The notes: generated by a model not told the origin, from the sequence alone. A stretch of 64,000 bases of DNA from Burkholderia sp. D-99 (GCF_011605345.1 NZ_JAAOXM010000009.1:186001-250000); one strand, 5' to 3'. Counted from the first letter of the stretch, positions 26,079-35,176 are shown. Program-made: numbers and translations.

Positions 26079-27440
26079 TCAGCTCTTCTTCTTGACCGGG
26101 CGGACGTAGCCGCTCTTCGCGATCTGGGTCTTCTCGTTCAGCGCGAGCAGGCCGTCGGCCACGTCCTTCCAGATCGTCGTGCCGGCGGCGATCGTCACGC
26201 CGCGGCCGACGCGCACGGGCGCGACGAGCTGCGTGTCGGAGCCGACGAACACGTCGTCCTCGATCACGGTGCGGAACTTGTTCGCGCCGTCGTAGTTGCA
26301 GGTGATCGTGCCCGCGCCGATGTTCACGCGCGCGCCGATGTCGGCGTCGCCGATGTACGTGAGGTGGTTCGCCTTCGAGCCGCGGCCGATCACCGCATTC
26401 TTCACCTCGACGAAGTTGCCGACGTGGGCTTCGTCCGCGAGCTGCGCGCCGGGGCGCAGCCGCGCGTACGGGCCGATCACGGTGTTAGCGCCGAGCTCGG
26501 CGCCGTCGATGTGCGTGAACGCGTCGATGCGCGTGCCCGCGCCGACCGACGCGTTGCGGATCACGCAGTTCGCGCCGATCGTCACGTTGTCGGCGAGCGT
26601 CACGTTGCCTTCGAACACGCAGTTCACGTCGATCGACACGTCGCGGCCGCAGCGCAGCGTGCCGCGCACGTCGACGCGTGCCGGATCGGCGAGCGTGACG
26701 CCGTCGACGAGCAGCGCGTCGGCGATATTGCGCTGGTGGATGCGTTCGAGCTCGGCGAGCTGCGCCTTGCTGTTCACGCCGAGCGTTTCCCATTCCTCGT
26801 CGGGCTGCGCGGTGACGACCTCGAAACCGGCCTCGATCGCGAGTTCGACGACGTCGGTCAGGTAGTACTCGCCCTGCGCGTTCTCGTTCTTCAGCGCGCC
26901 GAGCCACATCGACAGCTGGGCCGTGGGCGTGACGATGATGCCCGTGTTGATCTCGGCGATCTTCAGCTGTTCGGGCGACGCGTCCTTCTGTTCGACGATG
27001 CGCGTGACGAAGCCGGCCGCGTCGCGCACGATGCGGCCGTAGCCGGTCGGATCGTCGAGCGTGACGGTCAGAATCCCGTAGCGGCCCTCGCGTGCGGCAT
27101 CAACGAGGCGCTGCAGCGTCGATGCGCGCGTGAGCGGCACGTCGCCGTACAGCACGAGCGTCGGTTGAGCGGGATCGAGGAGCGGCAGCGCCTGGCGGAC
27201 CGCGTGGCCGGTGCCGAGCTGCTCGGCCTGCACCGCGAACTGGACGTCGGGCGCGCCGACGGCGGCCTGGACCTGCTCGGCGCCGTGACCGACGACGACG
27301 ACCAGCCGGGACGGCTGCAGCGTGCGCGCGGTGTCGATGACGTGGGAGAGGAGCGGCCTGCCGGCCAGGGGGTGAAGCACTTTCGGCAGCGCGGAACGCA
27401 TGCGCTTGCCGGTGCCTGCCGCCAAAATCACGATATTCAT
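26079..27440 (-). CDS. glmU: Bifunctional GlcNAc-1-P uridyltransferase / GlcN-1-P acetyltransferase
   Basis: Encodes 453 aa. The N-terminal pyrophosphorylase has LAAGTGKRMRSALPKVLHPLAGRP (residues 6-29) for UTP binding. A C-terminal left-handed beta-helix with hexapeptide repeats (for example IGANCVIRNASVGAGTRI) carries acetyltransferase activity. It produces UDP-GlcNAc and directly precedes glmS, so the two steps flanking GlcN-6-P are co-transcribed. Length is normal. Confidence 0.97.
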   Translation of the reverse strand: MNIVILAAGTGKRMRSALPKVLHPLAGRPLLSHVIDTARTLQPSRLVVVVGHGAEQVQAAVGAPDVQFAVQAEQLGTGHAVRQALPLLDPAQPTLVLYGDVPLTRASTLQRLVDAAREGRYGILTVTLDDPTGYGRIVRDAAGFVTRIVEQKDASPEQLKIAEINTGIIVTPTAQLSMWLGALKNENAQGEYYLTDVVELAIEAGFEVVTAQPDEEWETLGVNSKAQLAELERIHQRNIADALLVDGVTLADPARVDVRGTLRCGRDVSIDVNCVFEGNVTLADNVTIGANCVIRNASVGAGTRIDAFTHIDGAELGANTVIGPYARLRPGAQLADEAHVGNFVEVKNAVIGRGSKANHLTYIGDADIGARVNIGAGTITCNYDGANKFRTVIEDDVFVGSDTQLVAPVRVGRGVTIAAGTTIWKDVADGLLALNEKTQIAKSGYVRPVKKKS

Positions 27441-27575
27441 GGCGCCAGCTTGTCAGAGGAGTTCGAAGCCGTCCATTTTAGCATGCGGCCCCCGCCGTTC
27501 CGGGGCTGTCGCGGCGGGGCGACAGCGCCGGAAAAGGGCCGCGCGGCCCCGTTCCGACGGGTGTTCGGACCCCGC
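27441..27575. other. Intergenic region with palindromes between ttcA and glmU
   Basis: A perfect inverted repeat GCTGTCGC / GCGACAGC (about 27506-27528) and a second GC-rich palindrome near 27537-27553 are present. Neither has a T-run in the direction of transcription, so they are not classical terminators. Confidence 0.4.
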
Positions 27576-28571
27576 TTACAGGTCGTCGAACTGGACGATC
27601 GAGATCGGTTTGGCGGCGCCCGGCGCGGCCGTGTCGTCGCCCGACGCGCACGGTTCCTCGTCGAACGCGATGTCGCCTTGCGGATCGGCAACGCCGGTCG
27701 CGCGCAGCGACTGGAACGGGTACAGCGTGGTGTCCATCAGGTGCGACGGCACGACCTTCGCGAGCGCGTTGAACATGTTCTCGACGCGGCCCGGGAAGCG
27801 CTTGTCCCATTCGCGGATCAGCGCCTTCATTTCCGCGCGCTTCAGGTTCGGCTGGCTGCCGCACAGGTTGCACGGGATGATCGGGAATTCGCGCAGTTCC
27901 GCGTATTTCTCGAGATCGGTTTCCTTCACGTACGCGAGCGGGCGGATCACGATGTTCTTGCCGTCGTCCGACTGCAGCTTCGGGGGCATTCCCTTCAGCT
28001 TGCCGCCGTAGAACATGTTGAGCAGCAGCGTCTGCACGATGTCGTCGCGGTGGTGGCCGAGTGCGATCTTGGTCGCGCCGAGTTCGCCGGCCACGCGATA
28101 CAGGATCCCGCGGCGCAGCCGCGAGCACAGCGAGCAGGTCGTCTTGCCTTCGGGCACGAGCCGCTTGACGATGCTGTAGGTGTCCTGGTTCTCGATGTGG
28201 AACGGCACGCCGACCTGTTTCAGGTATTCGGGCAGCACGTGCTCGGGGAAGCCCGGTTGCTTCTGGTCGAGGTTCACCGCGACGATGTCGAAGTCGATCG
28301 GCGCGCGCTCGCGCAGGCGCAGCAGCACGTCGAGCATCGCGTAGCTGTCCTTGCCGCCCGACAGGCACACCATCACCTTGTCGCCTTGCTCGATCATGTT
28401 GTAGTCGCCAATGGCCTGGCCGACCTGGCGCACGATCCGCTTGAACAGCTTGTTGTTCTCGTACGCTTCCTTCTGTTCACGGCGCGTCAGCACCTGGCGG
28501 CCCGCCGGGGCGTCGGTTGCGTCGAGGGTGGCGGCATCGGCCGCCGTGTCATTCATGTGGGGGGCGTTCAT
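27576..28571 (-). CDS. ttcA: tRNA 2-thiocytidine(32) synthetase
   Basis: Encodes 331 aa. TtcA thiolates C32 of certain tRNAs using ATP and a [4Fe-4S] cluster. The PP-loop is SGGKDS (about residues 70-75), and the two CxxC motifs CSLC and CNLC bind the cluster. ATG 28571 overlaps the folB stop (ATGA), so translation is coupled. The C-terminal extension (..SIVQFDDL) is Burkholderia-like. Confidence 0.95.
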   Translation of the reverse strand: MNAPHMNDTAADAATLDATDAPAGRQVLTRREQKEAYENNKLFKRIVRQVGQAIGDYNMIEQGDKVMVCLSGGKDSYAMLDVLLRLRERAPIDFDIVAVNLDQKQPGFPEHVLPEYLKQVGVPFHIENQDTYSIVKRLVPEGKTTCSLCSRLRRGILYRVAGELGATKIALGHHRDDIVQTLLLNMFYGGKLKGMPPKLQSDDGKNIVIRPLAYVKETDLEKYAELREFPIIPCNLCGSQPNLKRAEMKALIREWDKRFPGRVENMFNALAKVVPSHLMDTTLYPFQSLRATGVADPQGDIAFDEEPCASGDDTAAPGAAKPISIVQFDDL

Positions 28572-28972
28572 GCGCGCTCCTCGTCCTTGATGCGAAAGAC
28601 TTCGACGCCGACGGCGTCGCAGTCCGGATAAGCGTCCGGTTTCTCGGTACAGACGCGTACCGCGCGCACGGCATCGTGCGCCAGCAGGTGCGTGGCGATC
28701 GCGTCGCACAGCGTTTCCTGCAGGTGGATGTGGCCGCGCGCCACGCATTGCGCGACGCTCTGCTTCATCAGGTCGTAGTCGACGACTTCATGGAGACGGT
28801 CGTCGACGGGGGTGGACAGCGCGAGCGGCACGAACAGGTCGACGTTGATGACGACGCGCTGCTCGCCGCGCTTCTCGTGTTCGAAGGCACCGATGTTGAT
28901 GTGCACTTCGTAGTCGCGCAGGTAGAGCCTGCGGCAGTCCGCGAGGCGGGGGTGCAGGAGAGCGGAAAACAT
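28568..28972 (-). CDS. folB: Dihydroneopterin aldolase
   Basis: Encodes 134 aa (139 if ATG 28987 is used). It cleaves 7,8-dihydroneopterin in folate synthesis. It has the tunnelling-fold pattern with the substrate-binding Glu region (ETLCDAIATHLL) and catalytic Lys in ..VRVCTEKPDAYP. It lies 78 bp downstream of the SDR gene and overlaps ttcA. Confidence 0.9.
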   Translation of the reverse strand: MFSALLHPRLADCRRLYLRDYEVHINIGAFEHEKRGEQRVVINVDLFVPLALSTPVDDRLHEVVDYDLMKQSVAQCVARGHIHLQETLCDAIATHLLAHDAVRAVRVCTEKPDAYPDCDAVGVEVFRIKDEERA

Positions 28973-29050
28973 GGTCGTCCCAGTCAAATTGGCGTGCGCA
29001 CACGCAAAGCGGCGCGGGCGGCGGCAGTCAGGCCGCGCGATCCGCGCAGT

Positions 29051-29794
29051 TCATTCATTCGGGCCGGCGGCGGGCGGCACGAGGTGCTCGCCGCCGTCGA
29101 CGGTCAGCGTCGCGCCCGTGACGCCGGGCGCGCTCGCGAGATAGCAGGCCGCCGCCGCGATGTCGTCCGCGTGCGGCGCGTGGCCGCGCACCAGCGCCGC
29201 GACCCGCACCTTCGGCGCGAGCGCGAGCGCCAGCGCCGCCGTCGCGCGGTTCAGCGCGGCCTGCATCAGCGCGTGCGACAACTGCGCCGGCGCAGGGTGA
29301 AACAGCGCCTGGTCCAGCACGTGGATCGCGCATGCGCGCAGCGCCTCATGCTCGCGCGCGGCGTCGGGCGTCGCGTCGGCGAGCGCGCGGGCCAGCGCGA
29401 GCGGCGCCGTCACGTTGCGCGCGAGTGCGCCGGCGAGCGACGCACCGTCCACCGTGTGCGCGTCGTCGGCGCCCGCGCTGGCGCTCACGAACACCGCGCA
29501 CGCGGGCCGGCCGAGCGCTGCGCCGCATGCGGCGACGAGCGCGGCGGCGTCGGCTTCCAGGGCCAGATCGGCGTCGAGCACGACCGCGCGGCGGCCGAGC
29601 GCCGCGACTTCGGCGACGAGCGCGTCGGCGGCCGCGCGCGGCGTACCGGGGCTGCGCTGCAGCGCGACGTCCCAGCCGCGCCGTGCGAATCCCGTCGCGA
29701 GCGCACGACCGATCGACGCGGCGTCGGCCGCGCTGCCCAGGGCACCGGTGACGAGCGCCACGCGCTGGGTCGACGTATCGGCTGAAACGGTCAT
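29051..29794 (-). CDS. FolM-like short-chain dehydrogenase with degenerate catalytic residues
   Basis: Encodes 247 aa of the SDR fold. The cofactor region VTGALGSAADAASIGRALA (residues 15-33) has an insertion relative to the usual TGxxxGxG. Where FolM proteins have the AYxxSKAAL active site, this protein reads SHALMQAAL, so Tyr becomes His174 and Lys becomes Gln178. The C-terminal TGATLTVDGGEHL is normal. Position beside folB suggests descent from the dihydromonapterin/dihydrofolate reductase FolM. Catalysis is doubtful; a structural, regulatory or altered chemistry role is possible. Confidence 0.75.
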   Translation of the reverse strand: MTVSADTSTQRVALVTGALGSAADAASIGRALATGFARRGWDVALQRSPGTPRAAADALVAEVAALGRRAVVLDADLALEADAAALVAACGAALGRPACAVFVSASAGADDAHTVDGASLAGALARNVTAPLALARALADATPDAAREHEALRACAIHVLDQALFHPAPAQLSHALMQAALNRATAALALALAPKVRVAALVRGHAPHADDIAAAACYLASAPGVTGATLTVDGGEHLVPPAAGPNE

Positions 29795-29807
29795 TTACAA
29801 TGCCGGG

Positions 29808-31001
29808 ATGAACCCGAAAGCTCACGAACCCGCTAGTTTACCTGCTCCCGGCCCTGACGCGCTCGCGCAGTCCGAAACCCTTGCCGCGCAACTGCGCGAC
29901 GAGATCGCGGCGGCCGGCGGCTGGCTGCCGTTCGACCGCTTCATGGAGCGTGCGCTGTATGCGCCCGGCCTCGGCTATTACAGCGGCGGCGCGCGCAAGT
30001 TCGGGCGCCGCGCCGACGACGGCAGCGACTTCGTCACCGCGCCCGAGCTGTCGCCGCTGTTCGCGCAGACGCTCGCGCAACCGGTCGCGGAAGCGCTCGC
30101 GGCGAGCGATACGCGCCGCGTGATGGAATTCGGCGCCGGCACGGGCAAGCTCGCGGCCGGGCTGCTCGCCGCGCTCGACGCGCAGGGCGTCGAACTCGAC
30201 GAATACCTGATCGTCGACCTGTCCGGCGAACTGCGCGGACGGCAGCGCGACACGATCGAGGCCGCCGCGCCGGCGCTGGCCACGAAGGTGCGCTGGCTCG
30301 ACGCGCTGCCCGAACGGTTCGACGGCGTCGTGGTCGGCAACGAAGTGCTCGACGCGATGCCGGTGCGGCTGTTCGCGAAGGCGGGCGGCGTGTGGCACGA
30401 GCGCGGCGTCGCGCTCGACGCGCGGCAGGCGTTCGTGTTCGACGACCGCCCCGCCGACGCAGCCGGCCTGCCGCCGGTGCTCGCGGGTCTTGACGACGCG
30501 CACGACGGCTACGTGACCGAGACGCACGAGGCCGCGCTGGCGTTCACGCGCACCGTCTGCACGATGCTCGGGCGCGGCGCGGTGCTGCTGGTCGACTACG
30601 GCTTTCCCGCTCACGAGTACTACCACCCGCAGCGCGACAGCGGCACGCTGATGTGCCACTACCGGCACCATGCGCACGACGATCCGTTCCTGTACCCGGG
30701 GCTGCAGGACATCACCGCGCACGTCGAATTCACCGGCATCTACGACGCGGCTGTCGCGACCGGCGCCGACCTGCTCGGCTACACGTCGCAGGCGCGCTTC
30801 CTGCTGAACGCGGGCATCACCGACGCGCTGGCCGCGATCGATCCGTCGGACATCCGTGAATTCCTGCCGGCCGCGAACGCGGTGCAGAAGCTGATCTCCG
30901 AGGCAGAGATGGGCGAGCTGTTCAAGGTGATCGCGTTCTCGCGCGGCATCGACGGCACGCTCGACGCGTTCGCGCGCGGCGACCGCTCGCACGCACTCTG
31001 A
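29808..31001 (+). CDS. SAM-dependent methyltransferase, COG1565/NDUFAF7 family
   Basis: Encodes 397 aa. The family includes human NDUFAF7, an arginine methyltransferase for complex I assembly; the bacterial substrate is unknown. It has FDRFMERALYAPGLGYYSGG near the N-terminus, the SAM motif MEFGAGTGKLAAGLL (about residue 107), VGNEVLDAMPVRLF, and a late LLVDYGF motif. It is divergent from the SDR gene with only 13 bp between the start codons, so they share a promoter region. It is followed closely by DUF2905. Confidence 0.88.
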   Translation: MNPKAHEPASLPAPGPDALAQSETLAAQLRDEIAAAGGWLPFDRFMERALYAPGLGYYSGGARKFGRRADDGSDFVTAPELSPLFAQTLAQPVAEALAASDTRRVMEFGAGTGKLAAGLLAALDAQGVELDEYLIVDLSGELRGRQRDTIEAAAPALATKVRWLDALPERFDGVVVGNEVLDAMPVRLFAKAGGVWHERGVALDARQAFVFDDRPADAAGLPPVLAGLDDAHDGYVTETHEAALAFTRTVCTMLGRGAVLLVDYGFPAHEYYHPQRDSGTLMCHYRHHAHDDPFLYPGLQDITAHVEFTGIYDAAVATGADLLGYTSQARFLLNAGITDALAAIDPSDIREFLPAANAVQKLISEAEMGELFKVIAFSRGIDGTLDAFARGDRSHAL

Positions 31002-31013
31002 CGGGAGCCCGGC

Positions 31014-31208
31014 ATGCTGCGCTGGCTGTTGACGACGTTCGTCGCGGTGATGATCCTGACGCGCTGCTGGCCGTGGCTCGGCAAGCTCGGCATCGGGCGG
31101 ATGCCGGGCGACGTCACGCTGACGCTCGGCGGGCGGCGCTACCCGTTCCCGTTCATGTCGACGCTGGTGCTGACGATGCTGCTATCGATGGTGGCGCGGC
31201 TGCTCTGA
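31014..31208 (+). CDS. DUF2905 family small membrane protein
   Basis: Encodes 64 aa with two membrane helices (LLTTFVAVMILTRCW and STLVLTMLLSMVARLL). They flank GKLGIGRMPGDV, the typical DUF2905 block. It is 12 bp downstream of the methyltransferase gene, presumably co-transcribed. Function unknown; inner-membrane location is predicted. Confidence 0.85.
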   Translation: MLRWLLTTFVAVMILTRCWPWLGKLGIGRMPGDVTLTLGGRRYPFPFMSTLVLTMLLSMVARLL

Positions 31209-31232
31209 GCCGCGCCTGACGAGCGGTACGCG

Positions 31233-31454
31233 TTACAGCTCGATCTCGCCGAGAATCCGGTGCGCGAGCGCTTTCGCCTCGTCGAACGCTTCTTCCTCGC
31301 TGGGGCTCGTCGAGTGGACGTCGTAACGCGTGTTCTCGGTGTCGTCCCCGTCGTCGCGCGCGAGGATCACGTAACCCTGGAACTGCCCGTTGCCCGCATG
31401 CTGGGTATGCGCCTTGGCCGTGTAGATGCCTTTCGTGAACGTGTTCGTGTCCAT
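31233..31454 (-). CDS. Small hypothetical protein
   Basis: Encodes 73 aa from ATG 31454 (MDTNTFTKGIYTAKAH), with an acidic middle (RDDGDDTENTR) and a C-terminal helix rich in Glu/Ala (SEEEAFDEAKALAHRILGEIEL). There is no signal or membrane segment. It is convergent with DUF2905, with 24 bp between stops. A GAG-rich ribosome-binding site (GGGAGAGC) precedes the start. Real codon pattern, but family not recognised. Confidence 0.65.
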   Translation of the reverse strand: MDTNTFTKGIYTAKAHTQHAGNGQFQGYVILARDDGDDTENTRYDVHSTSPSEEEAFDEAKALAHRILGEIEL

Positions 31455-31554
31455 CGTGCTCTCCCGCAAAAGGACACTTCATCGTAGCACTGCGGCGCAG
31501 CATGTACAGCGTCGCTTATCGGTGACCGAACAGCGTCCGGTCACCGTCTTTCCC

Positions 31555-32463
31555 TCAGCGTTCGATCAGCGCGACGACCTCGTCGAGCGTCGGCGCGTGC
31601 GCGCCCGTATGCCGGCACGCGGCGGCGCCGGCCGCCAGCGCGAACCCGAGATGCTCGCGCCACGTGCGCTGCGGCGCGGCCATCAGGCTGAACAGCATGC
31701 CGCCGATCGACGCGTCGCCTGCGCCGACGGTGTCGGCCACCTCGACGCGCGGCGGGCTGGCCTCGTGCACGTCGCCGTCCGCGTAGAGCGTCGCGGCCTG
31801 CGCGCCGCGCGTGACGAGCACGGCCGCGCGCGGGTTCAGCGCGCGCACCGCCGCGATCGCGTCGGGGCCGTCGCCGCCGAACAGGTGCCGCAGGTCTTCG
31901 TCGGACACCTTGATGAGGTCGGCGAGCGCCGCCATTTTCTCCAGCGTCGGCCGGTACGCGGCCGTCATCAGGTTCCGCACGTTCGGATCGAAGCTGATCT
32001 TCACGCCGCGCGCGTGCAGATCGGCCGCGAGCGCGGCCAGCGTGCCCGCGAGCGGTTCGCGCACGAGGCTGATGCAGCCGAAATGCGCCCATTTCACGTG
32101 GTCGGTCCAGCCGGCCGGCAGCCGCGCGGGATCGAACGCGAGATCGGCGCTCGCTTCGCCGATGAAGAAGTACGCGGGCGGGCGCGTCTCGTGGACGATC
32201 GCGAGCAGCGGCGGCCGTGCGACGCGCTGCAGGAAGCGCAGGTCGAGCCCGGCCGCTTCGCTCGTGCGCCACAGGTCGTCGGAGAAGCAGTCTTCGCCGA
32301 TCGAACCCGCGAGCGCGCTCGGTACGCCGAGCCGCGCGACCGCGCGCGCGACGTTCCAGCCGGCGCCGCCCGGCACCGAGGTCCATTGCGCATCGCCCGC
32401 GCGCACCATGTCGGTCAGGATGTCGCCCGCCGACACGAAAGCCGGAAACGTGCCGCCGCTCAT
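31555..32463 (-). CDS. PfkB-family carbohydrate kinase (fructokinase-like)
   Basis: Encodes 302 aa. The N-terminal GGAGWNVARAVARLG substrate motif is present, and the C-terminal ATP/anion-hole motif ADTVGAGDASIGG holds the catalytic Asp. It phosphorylates a sugar in the cytosol. ATG 32463 overlaps the stop of the AGE epimerase gene (ATGA). Coupling to an AGE-family isomerase suggests it acts on the ketose product, most simply fructose; this is inference. Confidence 0.85.
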   Translation of the reverse strand: MSGGTFPAFVSAGDILTDMVRAGDAQWTSVPGGAGWNVARAVARLGVPSALAGSIGEDCFSDDLWRTSEAAGLDLRFLQRVARPPLLAIVHETRPPAYFFIGEASADLAFDPARLPAGWTDHVKWAHFGCISLVREPLAGTLAALAADLHARGVKISFDPNVRNLMTAAYRPTLEKMAALADLIKVSDEDLRHLFGGDGPDAIAAVRALNPRAAVLVTRGAQAATLYADGDVHEASPPRVEVADTVGAGDASIGGMLFSLMAAPQRTWREHLGFALAAGAAACRHTGAHAPTLDEVVALIER

Positions 32464-33740
32464 TGCGTTGCCTCGCTGCGCTGCGCGCGCGCGAGGGTCG
32501 CGAGCACGTCGTAGCACGCGCCCATCGTGTGATAGTCGGTCTTGCCGGCCGGGCTCTTCTCGTCGCTGTACTTGCGGTTGTCGCAGGTGAGGATGCGGTA
32601 CCACGCGCCGTAGCGGTGATCGACGAAGTGCGCCCAGCTGTAGCGCCAGATCTCGTCGTACCAGTCCCAGAAGCGCTCGCTGCCGGTGCGCGCGCCGAGC
32701 ATCGCGGCCGCCGCGAAGGTTTCAGCCTGCACCCAGAAGTACTTGTTGTGGTCGCAGATCGTGAAGTCGGGGCCGAAGCCGTAGTACAGGCCGCCGTGAT
32801 CGGCATCCCACGCGTGCGTGAGCGCCGCGTCGAACAGCTCGGCCGCGCGCGGCACGAGCCAGTCGAGCGGGCGGTGCCGCTCGAGGATCAGCAGCAGCTT
32901 CGCCCATTCGGTCTGGTGCCCGGGCTGGAAGCCCCACGGACGGAAGATGTTCGAGCTGTCTTCCTTGTTGTAGTCCCAGTCGATCGACCAGTCCGCATGG
33001 TAGTGCTCCCACACGAGCCCGCCCGACAGCGCGGCCTGGCGCTGCGTGATGTGGGACGCGAGCTTTTCCGCGCGATCGAGGTACGTGAGGTGGCCGGTCG
33101 CCTCGTAGGCCGCGAGCAGCGCCTCCGTCATGTGCATGTTCGCGTTCTGGCCGCGGTACGACGACACGATCCAGTTCGGCGTCGCGTCGTCCGCATACAG
33201 GCCCGCGGCCGCGTCCCAGAAGCGGTGCTCGGCCAGCTCGTAGGTCGCCGCGATCAGCGGACGCGCCTCGTCGATGCCGGCCATCGTCGCGTGCGAGGCC
33301 GCGAGCAGCACGAACGCGAGCCCGTAGCAGTGGCGCGTGCCGTCGAGCGTCTCGCGCTTCGCGCCGTCGCGCCAGTCGAGTTCCCAGTCGTAGCCCTGCA
33401 GTTCGTCGTCCCAGTGCGCATCGCGCAGGAAGCGCAGCCCGTGGCGCGCGTATTCCAGGTGGCGCGGATCGCCGAAATGCCGGTACGCCATCGCGTAGTT
33501 GAAGACGAACCGGCAGCTGCTGACGAGGTGGCGCGACGTGCGGTTGTAGATGCTGCCGTCGTCGCGGAAGTAATGGTAGAAGCCGCCCGTCGGATCGAAC
33601 GCGTTGGTTGCGTAGAAGCGCAGCGTGTCCTCGATGTGCGACAGCAGGAACGACGGATCGCGGAAGCTCGCGACGAACGGCGCGGCTTGCGTGTGGGCGG
33701 CCGGTGCGGCCGTGCAGGGTTGGACCGGGGGCATGTTCAT
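32460..33740 (-). CDS. AGE-family sugar epimerase/isomerase
   Basis: Encodes 426 aa with an (alpha/alpha)6-barrel signature: HYFRDDGSIYNRTSRHLVSSCRFVFNYA near the N-terminus, RGQNANMHMTEALLAAYEATG, and C-terminal ILTCDNRKYSDEKSPAGKTDYHTMGACYD. These motifs, with their conserved His and Arg, match mannose/cellobiose-type isomerases of the N-acylglucosamine 2-epimerase superfamily. Start ATG 33740 overlaps the lacI-type gene stop. The likely reaction is aldose-ketose isomerisation (for example mannose to fructose) feeding the PfkB kinase. Confidence 0.82.
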   Translation of the reverse strand: MNMPPVQPCTAAPAAHTQAAPFVASFRDPSFLLSHIEDTLRFYATNAFDPTGGFYHYFRDDGSIYNRTSRHLVSSCRFVFNYAMAYRHFGDPRHLEYARHGLRFLRDAHWDDELQGYDWELDWRDGAKRETLDGTRHCYGLAFVLLAASHATMAGIDEARPLIAATYELAEHRFWDAAAGLYADDATPNWIVSSYRGQNANMHMTEALLAAYEATGHLTYLDRAEKLASHITQRQAALSGGLVWEHYHADWSIDWDYNKEDSSNIFRPWGFQPGHQTEWAKLLLILERHRPLDWLVPRAAELFDAALTHAWDADHGGLYYGFGPDFTICDHNKYFWVQAETFAAAAMLGARTGSERFWDWYDEIWRYSWAHFVDHRYGAWYRILTCDNRKYSDEKSPAGKTDYHTMGACYDVLATLARAQRSEATQ

Positions 33741-34756
33741 GATTCGGTAGCCGTTGCGATATCGAGTGCCGGGGAGCCGGCGGGCTGGCTGCTGGCCCGC
33801 ACGATCAGCTCGACGGGCAGGGAGATCTCGGTGCGCTCGGGTGAGTCGGCGAGCAGCAGTTCGACGCCGCGGCGGCCGAGCGCCTCCTTGTCGACCGCGA
33901 GCGTCGTGAGCGGCGGGCTCGCGTGCGCGGCGGCCGGGATGTTGTCGAAACCGACGATCGCGATGTCGTCGGGAATGCGCAGCCCGCGCGCGGTGCACAC
34001 GCGCTGCGCGGCGAGCGCGGCCGCGTCGTTGTATGCGAAGACCGCTTCCGGGCGCGGGCCCGGCGCGTCGAGCAACTGCTCCATCGCACGCGCGGCGCCC
34101 GTGTCGGGATCGAGCCCCGCGTCGATCGTCACTTCATAGGCGGGATCGAACAGTCGCCCGGCCTCGAAGAACGCGCGCCGGTAGCCGATCGCGCGCTGCG
34201 CGATGCTGAAGTGCGCGGGCGAGCCGCCGATGAACGCGATCCGCGAGCGGCCGGTGGCGAGCAGGTGGCGCATCGCGAGCGCCGCGCCCGTCGCGTTGTC
34301 GATGTTCACCGAGCGCAGGCCGGGTGCCCACAGGTCGATCAGCACGAGCGGCCGGCCGGTCGCGGCGAGCGCCTCGATCGTCTCCGGCTCGATGAAGCCG
34401 GCCACCGCGATCGCGTCGGGCGCGTGCGGGCGCATCTGGCGCAGCACGTCGTCGTTCGGCCCGACCGTGAGCAGCGTCGGCACGATGCCGCGCTCGCGGC
34501 ATGCGTCCTCGACGCCGTGAAGCACGTGCGAGAAGAACGGGCTGGCCGGAAAGCGGTTGTGCTGGCGGTGCAGCAGGAAGGTGAGCCGGCGGATGCGCGG
34601 CCGCAACTGCGCGGGATCGTAGCCGAGCCGCTGCGCGATCTCGACGATGCGCGCACGCGTTGCTTCGGACAGGCCCGGCTGGTTTTTCAGCGCGCGGGAG
34701 ACGGTGCCGATCGAGACCTCTGCCGCCCGCGCCACATCGCGAATGGTGGTTCCCAT
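33737..34756 (-). CDS. LacI-family transcriptional regulator
   Basis: Encodes 339 aa. The N-terminal HTH is TIRDVARAAEVSIGTVSRALKNQPGLSEATR (residues 3-33), with the hinge ending near 60 and a periplasmic-binding-protein-like effector domain following. It is the first gene of a three-gene operon with the epimerase and kinase, linked by 4-nt overlaps. It probably represses its own operon and is released by a sugar. Confidence 0.88.
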   Translation of the reverse strand: MGTTIRDVARAAEVSIGTVSRALKNQPGLSEATRARIVEIAQRLGYDPAQLRPRIRRLTFLLHRQHNRFPASPFFSHVLHGVEDACRERGIVPTLLTVGPNDDVLRQMRPHAPDAIAVAGFIEPETIEALAATGRPLVLIDLWAPGLRSVNIDNATGAALAMRHLLATGRSRIAFIGGSPAHFSIAQRAIGYRRAFFEAGRLFDPAYEVTIDAGLDPDTGAARAMEQLLDAPGPRPEAVFAYNDAAALAAQRVCTARGLRIPDDIAIVGFDNIPAAAHASPPLTTLAVDKEALGRRGVELLLADSPERTEISLPVELIVRASSQPAGSPALDIATATES

Positions 34757-35080
34757 CGTTCGGGGTCCGGTTTGTTTAGGGTGAAAGCGATTGTATAGTA
34801 AAACATATCGCGGAATTCGGGCCGGATAGCCGGGGAATACCCGCGAATAACGGGTTTTTAAGCGCTAATCTGCGAAAACACCGTTACTAAAAATACTAAA
34901 CAAAACGCGAAAAAGGCAAGGTGGGCGTGCGGGTGTCCGGCGAGCGGGGCGTGGCGGCCGGCGGGCCGGTTTCAGGCAAGCGTGCACGCGTGCCTGGCGG
35001 CCTGCTCAGGTCGGCGGGAACGCGGTGCGCAACGAAGGGCCGGGCCGCGTGACGGGGCGGGACGTGACGGGACGGGACGG
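34757..35080. promoter_or_regulatory. Promoter region of the LacI operon, AT-rich
   Basis: About 150 bp next to the lacI-type start are AT-rich. They carry the near-palindrome TTAAGCGCTAA (34858-34868) with a CG centre, as in LacI-family operators, and repeated ACTAAA(C/A) motifs. The remainder up to 35080 is GC-rich with no gene. Confidence 0.4.
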
Positions 35081-35176
35081 ACGAATGGGCGAACGGGCGA
35101 ACGGGCGAACGGGCGAACGGGCGAACGGGCGAACGGACGAACGGACGAACGGGCGAACGGGCGAACCGGCGAACGC
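35081..35176. repeat. 8-bp minisatellite, 12 units
   Basis: Tandem units of gcgaacgg (variants acgaacgg, gcgaaccg and acgaatgg) start about 60 bp beyond the stop of the EAL-GGDEF gene. All frames are open through it, but it is not considered coding. Confidence 0.9.
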
